DNA from: Mesocentrotus franciscanus
Lineage: Eukaryota; Echinodermata; Echinoidea; Camarodonta; Strongylocentrotidae
Assembly: GCA_037976565.1 (NCBI GenBank)
Contig: CP137675.1
Location: 31,571,820-31,635,819 of the forward strand
Direction: 5' to 3'
Length of the DNA: 64,000 nt
Of this stretch, positions 1 to 12,905 are shown in pieces. Numbering within the stretch: position 1 is the first letter of the stretch; each line of letters starts with the position of its first letter. The notes under the pieces were generated by a model. It searched no databases. It saw only the letters and a program-made list of their open reading frames with translations, and had not been told where the DNA came from. The position numbers were made by a program, and so were the translations under genes.

Positions 1-54
1 ACGCTATTCATGAAAAGTGAAAGAAGACAAGTAGATTTTTGGTCCTAGATTTAC

Positions 55-123
55 CTTCCACATCTCGGGAAAGCAACGGGGTCATTTTTTCCTTCATTTC
101 ATCTTTAGCACATGAATTACAAT
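55..123 (-). CDS. Exon 2 of unidentified left-edge gene
   Basis: Read on the minus strand, a T-rich tract ending in AG at 126-124 precedes 22 codons that include CNSCAKDEMKEK and TPLLSRDVE, and a GTAAAT donor follows at 54. The exon starts in phase 1, which matches the donor phase of the exon at 727-865, so the two join without a stop. The family was not recognised. A loose likeness to the start of pterin-4a-carbinolamine dehydratase (an acidic helix before a PLL motif) was considered, but it is too weak to use. The rest of the gene lies left of the window. Confidence 0.42.
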
Positions 124-726
124 CTAAAAAAGTATTGATAGTATACACATTCATAAAACCAACACTAATATAACTATTTGTTGGCCATACGAATTCCACG
201 CAACAATAATTATGTACAAAGAATATACATATATTATGCACGACACTATTAGAAGCTCACTTTTATTAAACAGAAAAAGCAATACATAGAAACATGATCA
301 TGCTGGGCCTAGCCTTATATCTTTCTGGTTAGAAATACTTAGAATCATTCATAATCAGGAATACCCCGAAGTATATACTATAGATTTTCACTAACAAGTA
401 ACATGCCTAATTAAACAGATTAAAGAAATTGATGAGATATGTTTGTATATATCCATTTTTTTTTACATAGTAGACCTAGATTGATAATAACTGGTTTTAC
501 TAGCCATTAAGAACTGAAATTGGCATATTGGCATCTTTGATTTTAAAAATCCTTCACACGAATTCCTCACTTTTCAATAAGATTAAGAAAACAAACGCAA
601 GTCACCCTTCAACACGACCAACATTCGCTCCAAACACTCAAATCACCTACTACTACTACTACTACGGAAATGGAGTCAAATTATAATTACGACAGGTAAT
701 ATTACAATTTAACGTGAGGTACTCAC

Positions 727-865
727 CTACAAATGGTATGGAAAGTGAGGAGTGAAGCAATTGATGAGGCGAGTTTTGTGAAGTTGTGTAGGTAGGCAGA
801 GTCAGTGCACACCGGGGCAACAATGTTTCCAGTTTAGAGGTCTTGAGCAAGATAAGCTTCTTCAT
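727..865 (-). CDS. Exon 1 of unidentified left-edge gene, presequence-like N-terminus
   Basis: The ATG at 865 opens 46 codons beginning MKKLILLKTSKLETLLPRC. The peptide is rich in Lys, Arg, Ser, Thr and Leu with one acidic residue, as in many mitochondrial presequences. It ends at a strong donor, GTGAGT, at 726 in phase 1, and the next exon candidate (55-123) continues the frame. A CGCATGCGCG motif lies about 115 bases upstream of the ATG. Seen: the ORF, the donor and the matching phase. Inferred: a nuclear-encoded mitochondrial protein. The function is unknown. Confidence 0.42.
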
Positions 866-977
866 CGGACTAATAACTTACTTTATACCAGGTCTTTTCT
901 CACCGTTCTTACCAACTCTAAGCCAATTACAGGAGAGGTGTTACGTAATCGAGAGGTGAAAGAAAGGGTCAGGTCGA

Positions 978-987
978 CGCATGCGCG
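978..987. promoter_or_regulatory. NRF-1-like site upstream of left-edge gene
   Basis: CGCATGCGCG closely matches the palindromic NRF-1 core GCGCATGCGC. NRF-1 sites are frequent in promoters of nuclear genes for mitochondrial proteins in animals. It lies about 115 bases upstream of the candidate start codon at 865. A chance match is possible. Confidence 0.3.
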
Positions 988-1162
988 AACGATCTTTTTC
1001 TATAAGGTAGTCTTTGAAATCAGAGAAGTTGATCTATTTCAGTTATACCGTCGATCGCCAAAATATCACTCTCATACTATAATGATACTCACAATTTACA
1101 AACATGATTATTGTCTAAACGCAATGTATTGTGCATTCATAAAAGTTTCAAATAACGTCTAG

Positions 1163-4100
1163 AGACTCTCTGAGGTAGAATGAGAGAGAGAGGGAGAGAC
1201 AGAGGGGGCATGTAAAGAGATCGAAAGACAGAGAAGAAGAAATCAGATTGTGCATGATTGTATGTAAAGTGTTTTGTTCGAAAGACATTATACCCAGTGC
1301 ATGGCTAATGCCAAAGATATATATATATACAGTAATAGCAAATCAAGACCCACTTTCCAATCTGCCTAAGCCTCTAATCTATTGTGGATTATTTTCAAAG
1401 CGGTCTGAGGATGAAATGATAAGACTACCAAAGTCAAACCCATTCTGTTTCCCACGCCTTTGGTGATACCCTTCTAATTGGATCTGTTAATCCGCCTCGT
1501 ACACTACACCATTGAGAAAGAGGGCTCTTTGTTTAAGCTTCCGGATTAAGCAGAAAGGTGTGTCTAGCTAGCCTGCGAAATGTCCAAGGAGAAAAAGCAG
1601 TTTTGTTTTAGAATCAGATTGATAAAATGTACCTTCACTTTTTACCGTATTTATTTTCATTTTCCATTAAATATAGGAAGTCGTCTCTGACGATAAAAAA
1701 GAAAAAGAAGAAATAACTATATTTTATGCTGAAATCGTTAAGAAGTAACGTTAAACGAAAATCCGTTATGCTTTGCAAAATACTTAAATGAATGCCTTTA
1801 TGCTTGTATGCTCTGTACGATCTCGGGATGATTTACATTATACTTTCCATATATAGCGTTACCTTATTTTATCTGTGAAAATTGACCAGTAAATTCTGAG
1901 CATTCGCGTTCAGAGAAATACGAATTTAATATCGGGAGTTTTTTTTTCTGTTGTTTTGACAGGGTGGGTTAATTTTTTTTTAGAATTCATGTAAAATACA
2001 AACGAAAGTACAAAAGAATTTCCTTTAAAAAAAATGATAATGTCATATAAAAGTTAAACAGGAAAAAAAAATGAAAAGTGGACCCATGAATTTTATCATC
2101 ACTATCCTTTCATTCATCCTTTCCTCTTGTTTGTCTGATTTTGTTTAAATGTTTTGTTTCTTCCTTTCAAGTGTAATCCTGTTAAACTTTTTCGTAATAT
2201 CTCCCTTTATTCATCACTATTTACATTATTTTTGTCTACAGGTAATAGCATATGATCCAAATGTTTTAAAGGTCCTCTCATTACTTTTAAGACAGTGAAA
2301 TTTAGATTTGATAAGGAATTGATTTCCGACTCTAATACCTACCTTGAACTGATAAATAAAAATAAGCTTGATTAAAATCATGTACGGTGAATGAGCCTCT
2401 TAATTTACTTTTATCCGTAAAGTTGTATTAAAGGTGAGATTATCAATCATTACAACGAGACAGCATCGGTGCTAAATTTCGTTAGGTGATGGTTGTTCGA
2501 ATATTACTGCAATTGACATTTATATTATGTGTAGAACCTTGCACAATACGCTGTAATCACGCAGTGGTCGTTCCATCTACAGGTATTTTTAAAGGCTATT
2601 AATTATCACACTAAGGGGGCTATAACTGACAAGCATAGCTTTCACTATAGTTCTCTCCATATTTCTCTTTATGTTTACTTCATGCGAACGAATTTAAATG
2701 AGGTACTTCTCTTCTGTTCTTGTATTAGACAATAAGATTTGTGTTTGTTAGTACCTATTATTTCGTGGAAACATAATTATAGAATGTAAAATTGCCAGTG
2801 TGAAATATGAAACAATAAACTGAAATGGAAACTAAATATTTTGAGTATAAATTCCTCGGATGGGGAGGGATAACCCTAGAACTAGAGGGTCCACTTCTTA
2901 CACCTTGATTAGTTTTCCATTTTCACCGAATAATCCATGTTTATTTACAAAGGAGAACAGGGTGTTATTTTGCCCGAAGCCATGCATCTACAGATTATTT
3001 TTAAAGATTTTCTTGGAAAGACTGGGACCAGGGTCTTTAAAAAGAAACTTTCACCTTTCCTAAAGTTAATGAAGACACTCTTTAACAAGCAAACAACTTT
3101 CTATGTAAAATCTATTTGCTGCTGAGAAAACCTACTCCTGTTAACTTGCCTGCAATTTTCCCATTTCTTTTGTCTTGAATTACAGTATCATAGGAAAATA
3201 TCGTAGATGCCGACCGCTTTTCAAAAGCAAATGGAAAGCCAAATTTCTCCGTTTGAAATAAATCTGAAATAAAGGCGGACCACACAGCAAAAGCTAGGGT
3301 AAATATAAATACGAGCGATTTAGCTGGTCGACTTGGGCGGTTAACTTTTGTTCGTTCTGTATTTGGTTTTGCCGAATAATAGCCTTTGTGATTTGAGCTT
3401 ACAAGGATATGAATGATTTTTAACACCTATTCCATACTGCAATTATAGCTCAGCTCCCCAAATAGCGGAGTAGACACTCTTTTGAACTACTCTTTGTTCT
3501 GACACCCCTTCCATTCGATTTCGAATTTGCTTCATAATTATGCCTAAAATTTTGTCATTTTAAATATCACCTCTAAACTTTATCATGTTCGATTATCGGT
3601 GATATCTCAACCCCGCTACCACTCGCAAAATAAGCCTGAATGAAGAGTGAAGGCAACAACTTATTATGGCAGGGAGTGTCTTCCACCTCCCTGATCTCCT
3701 CAGACCTTGAAACTTACTCTTTCGAATCCATGTCATTTGGTGATTTTTGTTTGTGATAAACAAAATTTGCAAAACTGTGGTTCGACCACATGTCATTTTT
3801 TTTCACAGTGTAATCCTCATCAGTTTTACTGCAACCCCAACAATTCTTCTTGATTTTTGTAATGAAATATTAACTCGTACTCTTTCAAAAATGTATTTAT
3901 AAATTTATTCTAGAAAATGCAGCACAAGGAAAGCACAAAGAAATATTACACAAAGACAAAGAAAGAAAACGATGAAAAGGCACTTATTCGCATGCTATGA
4001 CTGAAAAGAAAGACAGACAGCTTAGTATCGAGACTTGTCACGCTCATTTCTTGATCTCAAACCGTTTTATTCCATAGTAGTAAAACGGAAATGATTTGGA

Positions 4101-4527
4101 ACCTTTCCCACGTATGCTGTCAACTTGTCATTGTGGTCCGACCGCTCGTCAACATCAAAACAATGGGTGAGGGTACGGATTAAAAGAATGATTTGTTTGA
4201 TCGGATCTTGAACTTGACTGAAAGACACGTTTGCACAAGAGAGAGTTTGTTTGCAAGTCTTTAAGATTACAAGCAATGACTTACTGTGATCCTGATTAGC
4301 ACTTCGAGACAATCGAGGACTAAAGTGACACATTCATGAGAAAGCTAGACAACCATATTCAATATTTTAATTTTGATATGACTCAGTGCACTGGCGTAGC
4401 ATAGCCAACCATAGACGGTGCACTAGTTGTTGCCAAGGGGCGGGGAGGGGCACCGGTTTCATTTGGTGGATTAAAATGTGAGTAAAGGGCCGTTGAGGGT
4501 GGGGTCGTACCATATTTACTGTTCACG
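1163..4527. other. Intergenic stretch without supported genes
   Basis: AT-rich sequence with short GA runs near 1,175-1,240. The open frames here have no splice signals or recognisable protein. No repeat structure was identified with confidence. Confidence 0.5.
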
Positions 4528-4530
4528 TTG

Positions 4531-4722
4531 TCTCCCCTTTTCTCTCTCTCTCACCCCTCTCTCTCTCTCTATCTCTCTCTCTCCCCCTCTCTCTTTCTAT
4601 CATGTTTCTCTCTCTCCCTCTCCCTCTCTCCCCCCTCTCTCTCTCTCTCCCTCTCCCCCTCTCTCTCTCTCTCGATATCGATTTCTCTCTCGATCTCTCT
4701 CTATGCCTTTCTTTCTCTCTTC
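4531..4722. repeat. (CT)n microsatellite
   Basis: About 190 bases of interrupted CT/TCTC dinucleotide repeat. The Ser/Leu-rich open frames across it are an artefact of the repeat. Confidence 0.95.
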
Positions 4723-5610
4723 AGCTCTTTTTTCCGCCCCCGCCCCCGTACTAGCTATTCCGTTGGCAGATAAATTTTGAGAGGTCCTAGATTCGTGATT
4801 AGTCAATGTCCTTTGAAATAGAATTCAATCCAATTAACATTTTCAAAGGAATGTTGAATGTTGGATGTATCTTCACTGTATTTTGCTTCACAGCCACAGG
4901 CAGAGTGACCGGAGTATCACGCGCCGTGGGGTGAAACCGGCTTACGCCCCTGCATGAGAGGCCCAAATGAGGAGGGGATGGGCAATTCAGCTTTTAATGG
5001 GATGAGAGAAAAGATACATTATTACCCCTCCCATGACTAATGAACAATGGCAGTAATAACAAACTACCTTTCTGTTTTTTTAAAACTTTCCAAGCCATTT
5101 ACATGGACACTGTTAATGTCACATGCAGTATATGCTAGAGCATGCATGCTCAACATCTCCTCGTCCAAATTTAAAGGAAAGTCGAAACTCCTGATAGCTT
5201 TGACCGTTTATTTCATTGTTTTGAATTAATCTATATTGAAAACACTTTTATTAAAAACAAAACAATAGCCATCGATTAGCCTAACATGTACGATATGTAG
5301 GTAGCAAACAAGAAAGCGCAAACAATTTCGGAGTTTCTTTTTGTTTACATGCTTTCTGAGACAAGGAAGACACCTATAAATTATATGTTTTGTACTTGCT
5401 CCATATATGGGTGGTGAACATTTTGATCAATGCTAGCATCAGTAGCCGTAAAAATGAGAATAAACAAAACACAAACAACAGTTTGTAAATAAATTACGGG
5501 GTGGCTTGGTAAAGATTTGATCGGATTTAGTTGTTATCCTTATTGTTATAGTGTCTGGTTTGGACAATAGACAGAAGTTAAAGGAGGATGAGGATGGAGC
5601 TGCAAAAACA

Positions 5611-5768
5611 AGAAGAAGAGAGAGAGAGAGGGAGAGAGATAGAGAGAGAGAGAGCGGAGAGCAGGTCCATGAATAGAGAGACAGACAGAGACAGACAGAC
5701 AGACATACGTAGAGCGAGAAAGAGAGAGAGAAAGAAAGAGGGAGGAAGACAGAACGAGAGAGAGAGAG

Positions 5769-5808
<40 letters not shown>

Positions 5809-5877
5809 GGAGAGTAAGACAGAACGAGAGAGAGAGAGGGGGAGAGAGAGAAAGAGAACAAGAGAGAGAGAGAGAGG

Positions 5878-5911
<34 letters not shown>
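5611..5911. repeat. (GA)n microsatellite with GACA interruptions
   Basis: About 300 bases of GA/AGAG repeat with short GACAGACA blocks. Open frames here are repeat artefacts. It ends 35 bases before the palindromic MITE at 5,946. Confidence 0.95.
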
Positions 5912-5914
<3 letters not shown>

Positions 5915-5945
5915 CCAGTCTATAGCTTTTTCAGACAAGATGTGG

Positions 5946-6345
5946 TATAGAGTGGTGAAGTGTGACGTCATCAAAAATCTATTTTTGGAATTTCTCAATT
6001 TTTTCTTCATTTTCCGAAAGAGCAACAAAAATATTGTCCAAATGTCGAAAACCAATCGAATATGTTAAGTATTGGCTGAGATATGACCATCTGAATAAAA
6101 AAATTGCCTATGGGAACTCAGTGTTATATTGCTCTGGCTCCTAATGTTATGAGCCAGAGCAATATAACACTGACTTCCCATAGGCAATCTTTTTATTCAG
6201 ATGGTCATATCTCGGCAAATACTTACCATATTCAATTGGTTTTCGACATTTGGACATTATTTTTGGTGCTCTTTCGGAAAATGAAGAAAAAATTGAGAAA
6301 TTCCAAAAATAGATTTTTATGACGTCACAGCTTCGGTACTCTATA
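5946..6345. mobile_element. Palindromic MITE, family A, copy 1
   Basis: Two arms of about 195 bases are near-perfect inverted repeats around a 10-base loop; the arms meet at GCTCTGGCTC and GAGCCAGAGC near 6,132-6,161. Both ends read TATAGAGT followed by TGACGTCA. A second copy in the opposite orientation lies at 23,957-24,354. No coding capacity. The TA at each end may be the target duplication, as in Tc1/mariner-type MITEs; the superfamily is inference. Confidence 0.85.
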
Positions 6346-6599
6346 GGGGAGATGGCGTACGTGTGGTATCATAATAACCAGCTCCATGTATATTATGTTG
6401 AAACTCCCCTACTCACCTAATCCACTGGATTATAATACAGCTTATAATTAGAATAGAAACATAAATACCTGTAAAATTTAGGATTTTAACTTGAAGTCAC
6501 CTGAATGCACGAAGGGTCATTTTGAAAATATATTAGAAACTCTCAACGATACAACATTTTATTTTGCTCAAATTTGAGCTGACTTAATTGTTCTCTAGA

Positions 6600-6880
6600 A
6601 ATAGAGTCAGTGAGACATAAAAAGGGAGAGAAATGAATTATTAGGGTAATAGGGAGAGAAAGGGTGAAAGAAATAGAAAAGGATAAATAGATAGGTAGGT
6701 AGGTAGATAGACAATTGGATAGTGAGAGGAAGGGAGAGACAGAGACAGAAACAGAAACAGAGACAGAATGAGAAAATATGGGGGAGATAGAGTGAGAGAG
6801 TGAATTAGTCGTAGGTAGATGAAATAGAGAACGAGAAAGATTGGAGAGGGAGGGAGAGAGATACAAATCAAAAGAGAGGA
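6600..6880. repeat. Degenerate GA/GATA/CAGA simple repeat
   Basis: Purine-rich simple sequence with GATAGGTAGGTAG and ACAGAAACAG blocks. It explains the Ser/Leu-rich reverse frames. Confidence 0.8.
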
Positions 6881-7890
6881 GGCCGGGCGTAGCTGGTTGA
6901 TCTTTCGCGTGGACCTGAGAAGTAAAAGGATGATAATTATGACAAACCAGATAATGACTTACAAACACGCAGCAAGCCACCAAAACCGGTATCTGAAACA
7001 GAAAATGAGCGAAACAGAAGCAAAACAGGCAGAGCAAATAGAGGGCAAAACAATGGATTTCTAGATAACTCGGATGTTGATCCTCAGTCCAACAATGGAA
7101 AGTGTCTACAATGTTGTTTATGAGTAGGGGTTTATTTGCTCTCCCTTTGCGGTAGTATATGGGGGCTGGGTGGGTGGTGTATGGCCCACTGTGTGGGGTA
7201 TGGTTCCATCAGACCCCTCCTATAATGGGATAATTGGGATTATTCGGGGAGCGTTTTTAGCACTGTGATGATGAGATAAGCAATCCAAGCATGGGATTAG
7301 TATCATCAGTCGTTAACCACTTCATTTATTATGATCGTTTATTGAAAGTCCATCATTTTACCATTAAATTAGGGGGTAGCGGGGGCTGGTGTGCCTCTAG
7401 GCAAATTTCTAATCTGGCATATTTGAAGCACTCATAATGATAAAAATCCACCCTCATAATTGGGTGCCAGTAGCATTTGAAGAACACACACAATTTATTT
7501 TTCTTTTCCCGTTTGTGTTGTTTTAATTGGTTTTGCTTCTGTTTTTGAATTTTGTTTGCTTGTCTGCTAGAGAATATTCGGTCGTGTACAGTGGTATATC
7601 TAGGGGGAGGGGTATAGAGCAGAGGAGGAACGTACCCCGAGCGGCACTTGATGGGGGCGCAAAAATGCAAAGAGAGGGGGCGCATAAGAGTAAAAGGAGA
7701 TAGAGAAAGGGAAAATAATGTCATTACGCAGCGTATGTAAAGGACATTAGTGTTTTTTTCTTTAGGGTACATGTATAATATGATTTTTTTCTTCTAAAAC
7801 TCGGTCACTTTACTCCTTCACATATGTTTGTGTTGCTATGTATGGCAAATCATAGTTGTCCTACCTGGCAACACCTAAAGTATGCAATAG

Positions 7891-8178
7891 GCAATTTTCG
7901 TAATGTTGTTAAATTTAATGCAAAGGCCTATTTACACATTATTTAATTCACCTGTTATGAATAATTGTCAATAAGTTCAATAGTCAGAATACGAATTGCA
8001 ACATAACACGTTGCTAGGAAAGACAAGCCATAATGTTTGTCCTACCTAGCAACAATTAATGTATGCAATTCGCATTCTGACTATCGAACTATAATCATTC
8101 GTAACAGGTGAATGAAAAAATACATAACGAGACACTTCACAAAGTATGCATTGAATTTGGTTAAATTACGACAATGGC
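7891..8178. mobile_element. Palindromic MITE, family B, copy 1
   Basis: The left arm starts with GCAATTTTCGTAAT, and the right arm ends ATTACGACAATGGC, its inverted counterpart. The arms run about 130 bases each to a centre around AAGCCATAATGTTTG. A second copy lies at 29,240-29,543. Non-coding. Confidence 0.75.
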
Positions 8179-8870
8179 TAGCTGTTACATAACCAGACTT
8201 TGTCTTTTAATTCGTACGAGGAAGAAATTTTGAGATTGGACTGAAAAACTCATCTGATTTAAAAGCTGTGTTGTATAAAATGATACCTAGAATGGTACAT
8301 GTATTTTTGTTTGACACGATGGAAAAGACTTTCGAAAAATCACATAAATAAACTACATGTATTGCAAAGGCGGCGGAGCGTCTTTCAAAGTGGGGAAGGG
8401 GGGGGGGCGGGGCACCAACAGAAAAGGGCACTTTCTGGTAAAAAGGGGCACCTATAAAGGGAAACCATAAAAGCGAAAATATACAATTTTTAGAAATTGG
8501 TATGTACCCCTACATTGTGATAACATTATGAGACAGTGATGATTTCAATGTATAATTCTCTCTTTACAAGGTCAAAGAAAAAACTGCTTAAGCATCATAC
8601 TTGGCAGTTGGATGAGATGGTCTGAATATTTATTTGCTAGCGAGCGAGCGAGCAACAATTTTAAGATTTGTGACGTCGTAGTGCGAAAAAAATACATCTT
8701 ATAAAGAGGAAAAAACAATCATGATGGGGTTTTAAAAATCTAATCATGAAAGACTAAAAAGAGCTGTAATAAGAAACATAATTATATCAACTTTCAATGC
8801 GAGCGAGCTTTTGAAATTAAAGTAAAAATTGCTCTTAGTCGCTTAAAATTAGGAGCAGATTTTATGGTGA

Positions 8871-10020
8871 AAACTAGGAAAAGGGGGCACATATCCAAAG
8901 GGAAAAGGACATTTATCAGAAAAGAAAAAAAGCCAATGTCAAAGAAAAAAGGGAAATTATCAGAGGTGAAAAGGGGGCACTTCTCGCACCTGATGAAGGG
9001 CACTCACTAGAGATGAAAAAAGGCACTTATGAGAACGGAAAAGGTGCACTTATTACAAAGGAAAAGGTGCAATTATCAGAAGGAAAATGGCACTAATTAG
9101 AACGGATATAGGCACGTGTCAAAATAAAAGAGGCACTTATCGGAGATGAAAAGGGGCCCTTATTACAGAGTTAAAGGAGGCACCTCTCAAATTTAAATAA
9201 GGGATGAAAGGGGGCACTTATAAGAATGAAAAGAGGGCATACAAAGGACAAGAGGCAATTGTCAAAATATAGGGGACACCTCTCAGAATTGAAAAGAGGC
9301 AATGATAAGTGGCGAAGGTGCACTTCTTGTATCTGAAAAAGGGCACTCACCTGAGATGAATAGGGGCACTTGTAAGAATCAAGGGGCACTTAATTATTAC
9401 AAAGGAAAATGGGCACTTGTCGAAGGAAAAGGGTTACCTATACCTATGAGATTTTAATTGAGGCCTCTTTTAAAGGTGTCAGAAGAGGCGTTTATGAGAA
9501 GGGGAAGTGGCTCTTATTAAAAAAAGAAAAGGGGCATTTATCAGAAGGAAAAAGGGCACTTATTACAAAGGAAAATGGGCACTTGTCGAAGGAACAGGGC
9601 TACCTATACCTATGAGAATTTAATTGAGGCCTCTTTTGAAGGTGTCAAAAGAAGCGTTTATGAGAAGGGGAAGTGGCTCTTATTAAAAAAAGAAAAGGGG
9701 CATTTATCAGAAGGGAAAAGGGCACTTATTAGAAAGAAAAATGGAGCAAGTGTCAAAATAAAAGGGGGCACTTATCAGAGGTGAGAAGAAGCACTCATCG
9801 AAGATGAAAAGGGGCACTATATCAGAAGGGGGAACGTGCACTTATTTCAAAAGAAAATGGCATTTGTGAAAGTAAAATGGGCAACTCTCAGATTTGAATA
9901 GGGGGCGATTCTCAGAGGGGTAAGAGGCACTTATAGGAATGTGGAACGAGCACTTATTTGAAGTTTAAAGGGGGCACCTTTCCTATGTAAAAAGGGGCAC
10001 TTCATGGGTACTTGAAAAGT
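8871..10020. repeat. Degenerate tandem array of 'gggcactt' units
   Basis: Dozens of imperfect units of about 20-30 bases, each with a core like GGGCACTTATCAGAAGG followed by an A-rich spacer. Related units begin near 8,400 before a non-repetitive break. A lone unit also occurs at about 36,990. Open frames here are repeat-driven. Confidence 0.85.
9396..9738. repeat. 166-bp tandem duplication inside the array
   Basis: Two near-identical 166-base units begin at 9,396 and 9,562. Each spans several short array units plus a non-array block containing TTAATTGAGGCCTC. It is a recent higher-order duplication. Confidence 0.9.
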
Positions 10021-10442
10021 GGAGGGGGACCACTGTGCCCCTGCACCCTCCCCTGACGTCCAGCCAGCGCGTCGGGCTATTTTTGAAGATGGCCGCCAGC
10101 ATTTACTTTTTTTTTTTTTTTTAAACTTCAGGAAAAGATCATTTTAGCAGTATGTTTTTCATGTTTTCTCATTAAAAAAAAAGAAGGAAAAAAAAGGAAA
10201 ACAAAAGGTAAAAAAATTGGATAAAAAAGCAGGCGGCCCCCAAAAAGGAGGCGGGCGGGGACGCTAAACATGAATTTAAAAAAAAATGGCCTAATGTATT
10301 GTATAGAATGCATATTCGGAGCTTGTAATACTATAGGCCCATGTCATTGCAACGTTCGCAGTACAGTGTATTGAAAGGTGATGCACTGGGCTACAGAAAT
10401 TGCTTGTTGATCTTTTGATAGTCTTTGCGACAGTGATGCTTC

Positions 10443-10578
10443 CTGGGCAGCGTTTCACGAGACCGTCGTAAGAACAAATTCACTGACATCCCATCGAAAC
10501 GCATGTATTGTAATGCACATGCTTTATGAGATGTAGGGGGAACTTGTACCTATGGCGGTTTTGTGAAACGCTGCCCAG
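10443..10578. mobile_element. Short MITE with CTGGGCAGCGTTTCAC inverted ends
   Basis: The 16-base terminal inverted repeats CTGGGCAGCGTTTCAC and GTGAAACGCTGCCCAG bound 136 bases of non-coding DNA. Related ends ('GTTTCACAAAA') occur at 23,673-23,824 and, as a fragment, near 17,720. Confidence 0.8.
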
Positions 10579-11139
10579 ATACCATCTCAATGAAAAGAGT
10601 ATAGATCGTCTCTCGTTGTGCATGATAGTTTGATGTTCAGGACAAATTACATCACCAACTTTTATTTGTCATGCTTGTTTTCTAGGATTATTACTCAAAC
10701 GCTAAATTACAATCTGGAATATCGTATGATGTTGAAACACATAAATTGAACAGACCTCATACAAGCGAAAGTTGATAAACAACTCTTTTATTTATTGATT
10801 TGTGCATTTGACAGGTAATCATATCATTTATGTTTTTTATTTAAATTCTGGCAAATTATACACTGTATATCAGAAAAGGAACTTTACATTAACCCGTTGA
10901 CTACTGACTTCTCTAATTCCCATAGGCTTTATACAGGGACCACCCGGTTTCCAGAGGCAATGGGTTAAATGAGAGAGGATATATGGTGTAATAATGTTTA
11001 CATTGATTTAATTCATTCATACATGATTATAATACCTCCTCCCTATCCTCACCCAGAATTATTTCTCAGTCACGCAACAAAATATGTTTATACACCCAAT
11101 TTTTTAATGTACATGTACAACTATTTACACAAATATCTT

Positions 11140-11219
11140 TTATCATTAATATTATCATTATCATTATGATGATTATTATTATTAATATTAATTATTAATT
11201 ATTATTATTATTAATATTA

Positions 11220-11275
<56 letters not shown>

Positions 11276-11312
11276 TACTACTATCATCTTTAGAATTATC
11301 ATTATTCATTAC

Positions 11313-11346
<34 letters not shown>

Positions 11347-11355
11347 GTTATTATT
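11140..11355. repeat. (ATT/TTA)n microsatellite
   Basis: Long ATT trinucleotide tract with ATC and ACT interruptions. Confidence 0.95.
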
Positions 11356-12602
11356 GAAAGCAGGTAATCCACTTCCATAAGAATTGCATCACAGTGAGGT
11401 TAATTAATACCCTGCACTCTACATTATATGAAGAATTGAATGTGTGTAAACATATAACTGAAAAGCACTTAAAATTTGATGCCCTGTTACCAAAAAGAGC
11501 TATAAACTGGCCACTACATGAGTCAATACAACTTATGAATTGTACTTTTTAAGAAGATATATTTAATTTGGTTATGTTTATAAGCCATCTGTTCCTTTAA
11601 AACAAAAATTACAATCTGTAGTTTGTATTCTGCACAGAAAGATCAGGGAACAAATAAACTTCGGGTCATAAACATGGTCTTTAAAAAAAGGTTTCCCAAA
11701 GCAGATTTTAATAACTGTAATATCCTTGAAAATATGACTTGATTGTTGCATTCCGCAATGCTGCCCTCTAGGATGTGATAGGGACAGCCTAGCAACGATG
11801 GAAGAATGGACATGGCCAACCAGGGAGTAAAAGCTAGCTCCAGTGATATTAAATAATTAATTCAATTCAAAATTCTACTTCTTGTACTTATAATAACATA
11901 TAATAAATAATGATCCCCCACAAAAAAAAAACACTACAATGAATTACATCAGTTACCAATCCATCATGGTCTCTACGATAGCTTTCCCTTTAACAAGATA
12001 AATATCAACACAAGAAAACTGGAGAAAGTTGATGCAAAATGGGCTTCAATGAAGGACAACTCACAGGTCAATACTACATCCTGGTCAGTTTAATCTTATA
12101 CAAAGCCAACACGTTACTGACATGTAAATTCATACAATTCTTACGGGCAGTAACAATACTATATCATTTTCTAGAATGTAAAGCTACATGTAACTTGAAG
12201 CCATGCACAAGAAATAATGATTCCATACTTTGTGTTGCCATTATCTGAAACATTGTAAATAGGTTCTTACCATGTTGTAACAAATTAACATTACCGTAAA
12301 AACTGTGCATGCTAGAGTATCATTTAGACATGATGCACTGAACTGCCCCCCCCCCCACAAAAAAAATCTGCAGAAAAACACAAGCCATGTTATGTGTACA
12401 TGAATAGTAAGTGTGGGGGAGCTGAGCACATCAAAGGCCCCTACAAGTACCCTGTGATCTACATTATACAGACTTTCAATGCGCATACATGTATCAATTA
12501 CGTATTATGAGGGGCTTTAAGGCAACACGTATGAACGAGGCTTAGAGGAGGCAAGTTAAGAACGCTCAAAGATACATGCCTACTGTAAATCAAGGACAGT
12601 CT
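11356..12602. other. Intergenic stretch, nothing identified
   Basis: AT-rich sequence downstream of NFS1 and the SINE. No exon, RNA gene or clear repeat was found apart from a short C run near 12,347. Confidence 0.5.
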
Positions 12603-12796
12603 TGTAGAAGTGCTGTGGTCTAGTGTATACGTCACCGGACTGTGGATCACATGGTTCACGGTTCAATTCCCGCCGTGGCACCAGTGTCCTTTGGCAAGAC
12701 ATTAATCTACACTTGCCACTCACCACCCAGGTGAAGTAAAAAGGTACCCAGTAGGAAAGAATTCCTTGAATAAATGGACCTATTATTATTATTACA
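12603..12796 (+). mobile_element. tRNA-derived SINE with ATT-repeat tail
   Basis: The head at 12,610-12,683 is tRNA-like: an A-box-like TGGTCTAGTG, a B-box-like GGTTCAATTCC, ends that can pair imperfectly, and a terminal CCA. It continues into the body motif TTTGGCAAGACATTAATC and ends in an ATT repeat near 12,780-12,796. This head, body and simple-repeat-tail layout is typical of tRNA-derived SINEs. The anticodon stem pairs poorly, so it is not a functional tRNA gene. Confidence 0.75.
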
Positions 12797-12905
12797 GCGA
12801 GAAATATATTAACAGGGAACAAACAATGATAAATTTTCAGTGAATAATATCAAAGTAAATTCTACTGGAGTCCACTTTCCATTTTCTTTGTAATTGTAAC
12901 GATAT

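Noticed and set aside
4478..4806. Ser/Leu-rich and Arg/Glu-rich open frames on both strands
   Set aside because: They are translations of the CT/GA microsatellite and have no other support.
4385..4960. hAT element with ACTGGCGTAGCATAGCC and GGCTTACGCCCCTG ends
   Set aside because: The ends are similar to hAT termini, but no matching 8-bp target duplication is visible, so the boundaries could not be supported.
5439..5950. 120-140 residue open frames rich in Arg/Glu or Ser/Leu
   Set aside because: These are artefacts of the GA microsatellite.
12610..12683. Possible tRNA gene with a GTG anticodon
   Set aside because: The anticodon stem and several arms pair poorly, and it continues into a SINE body with a simple-repeat tail.
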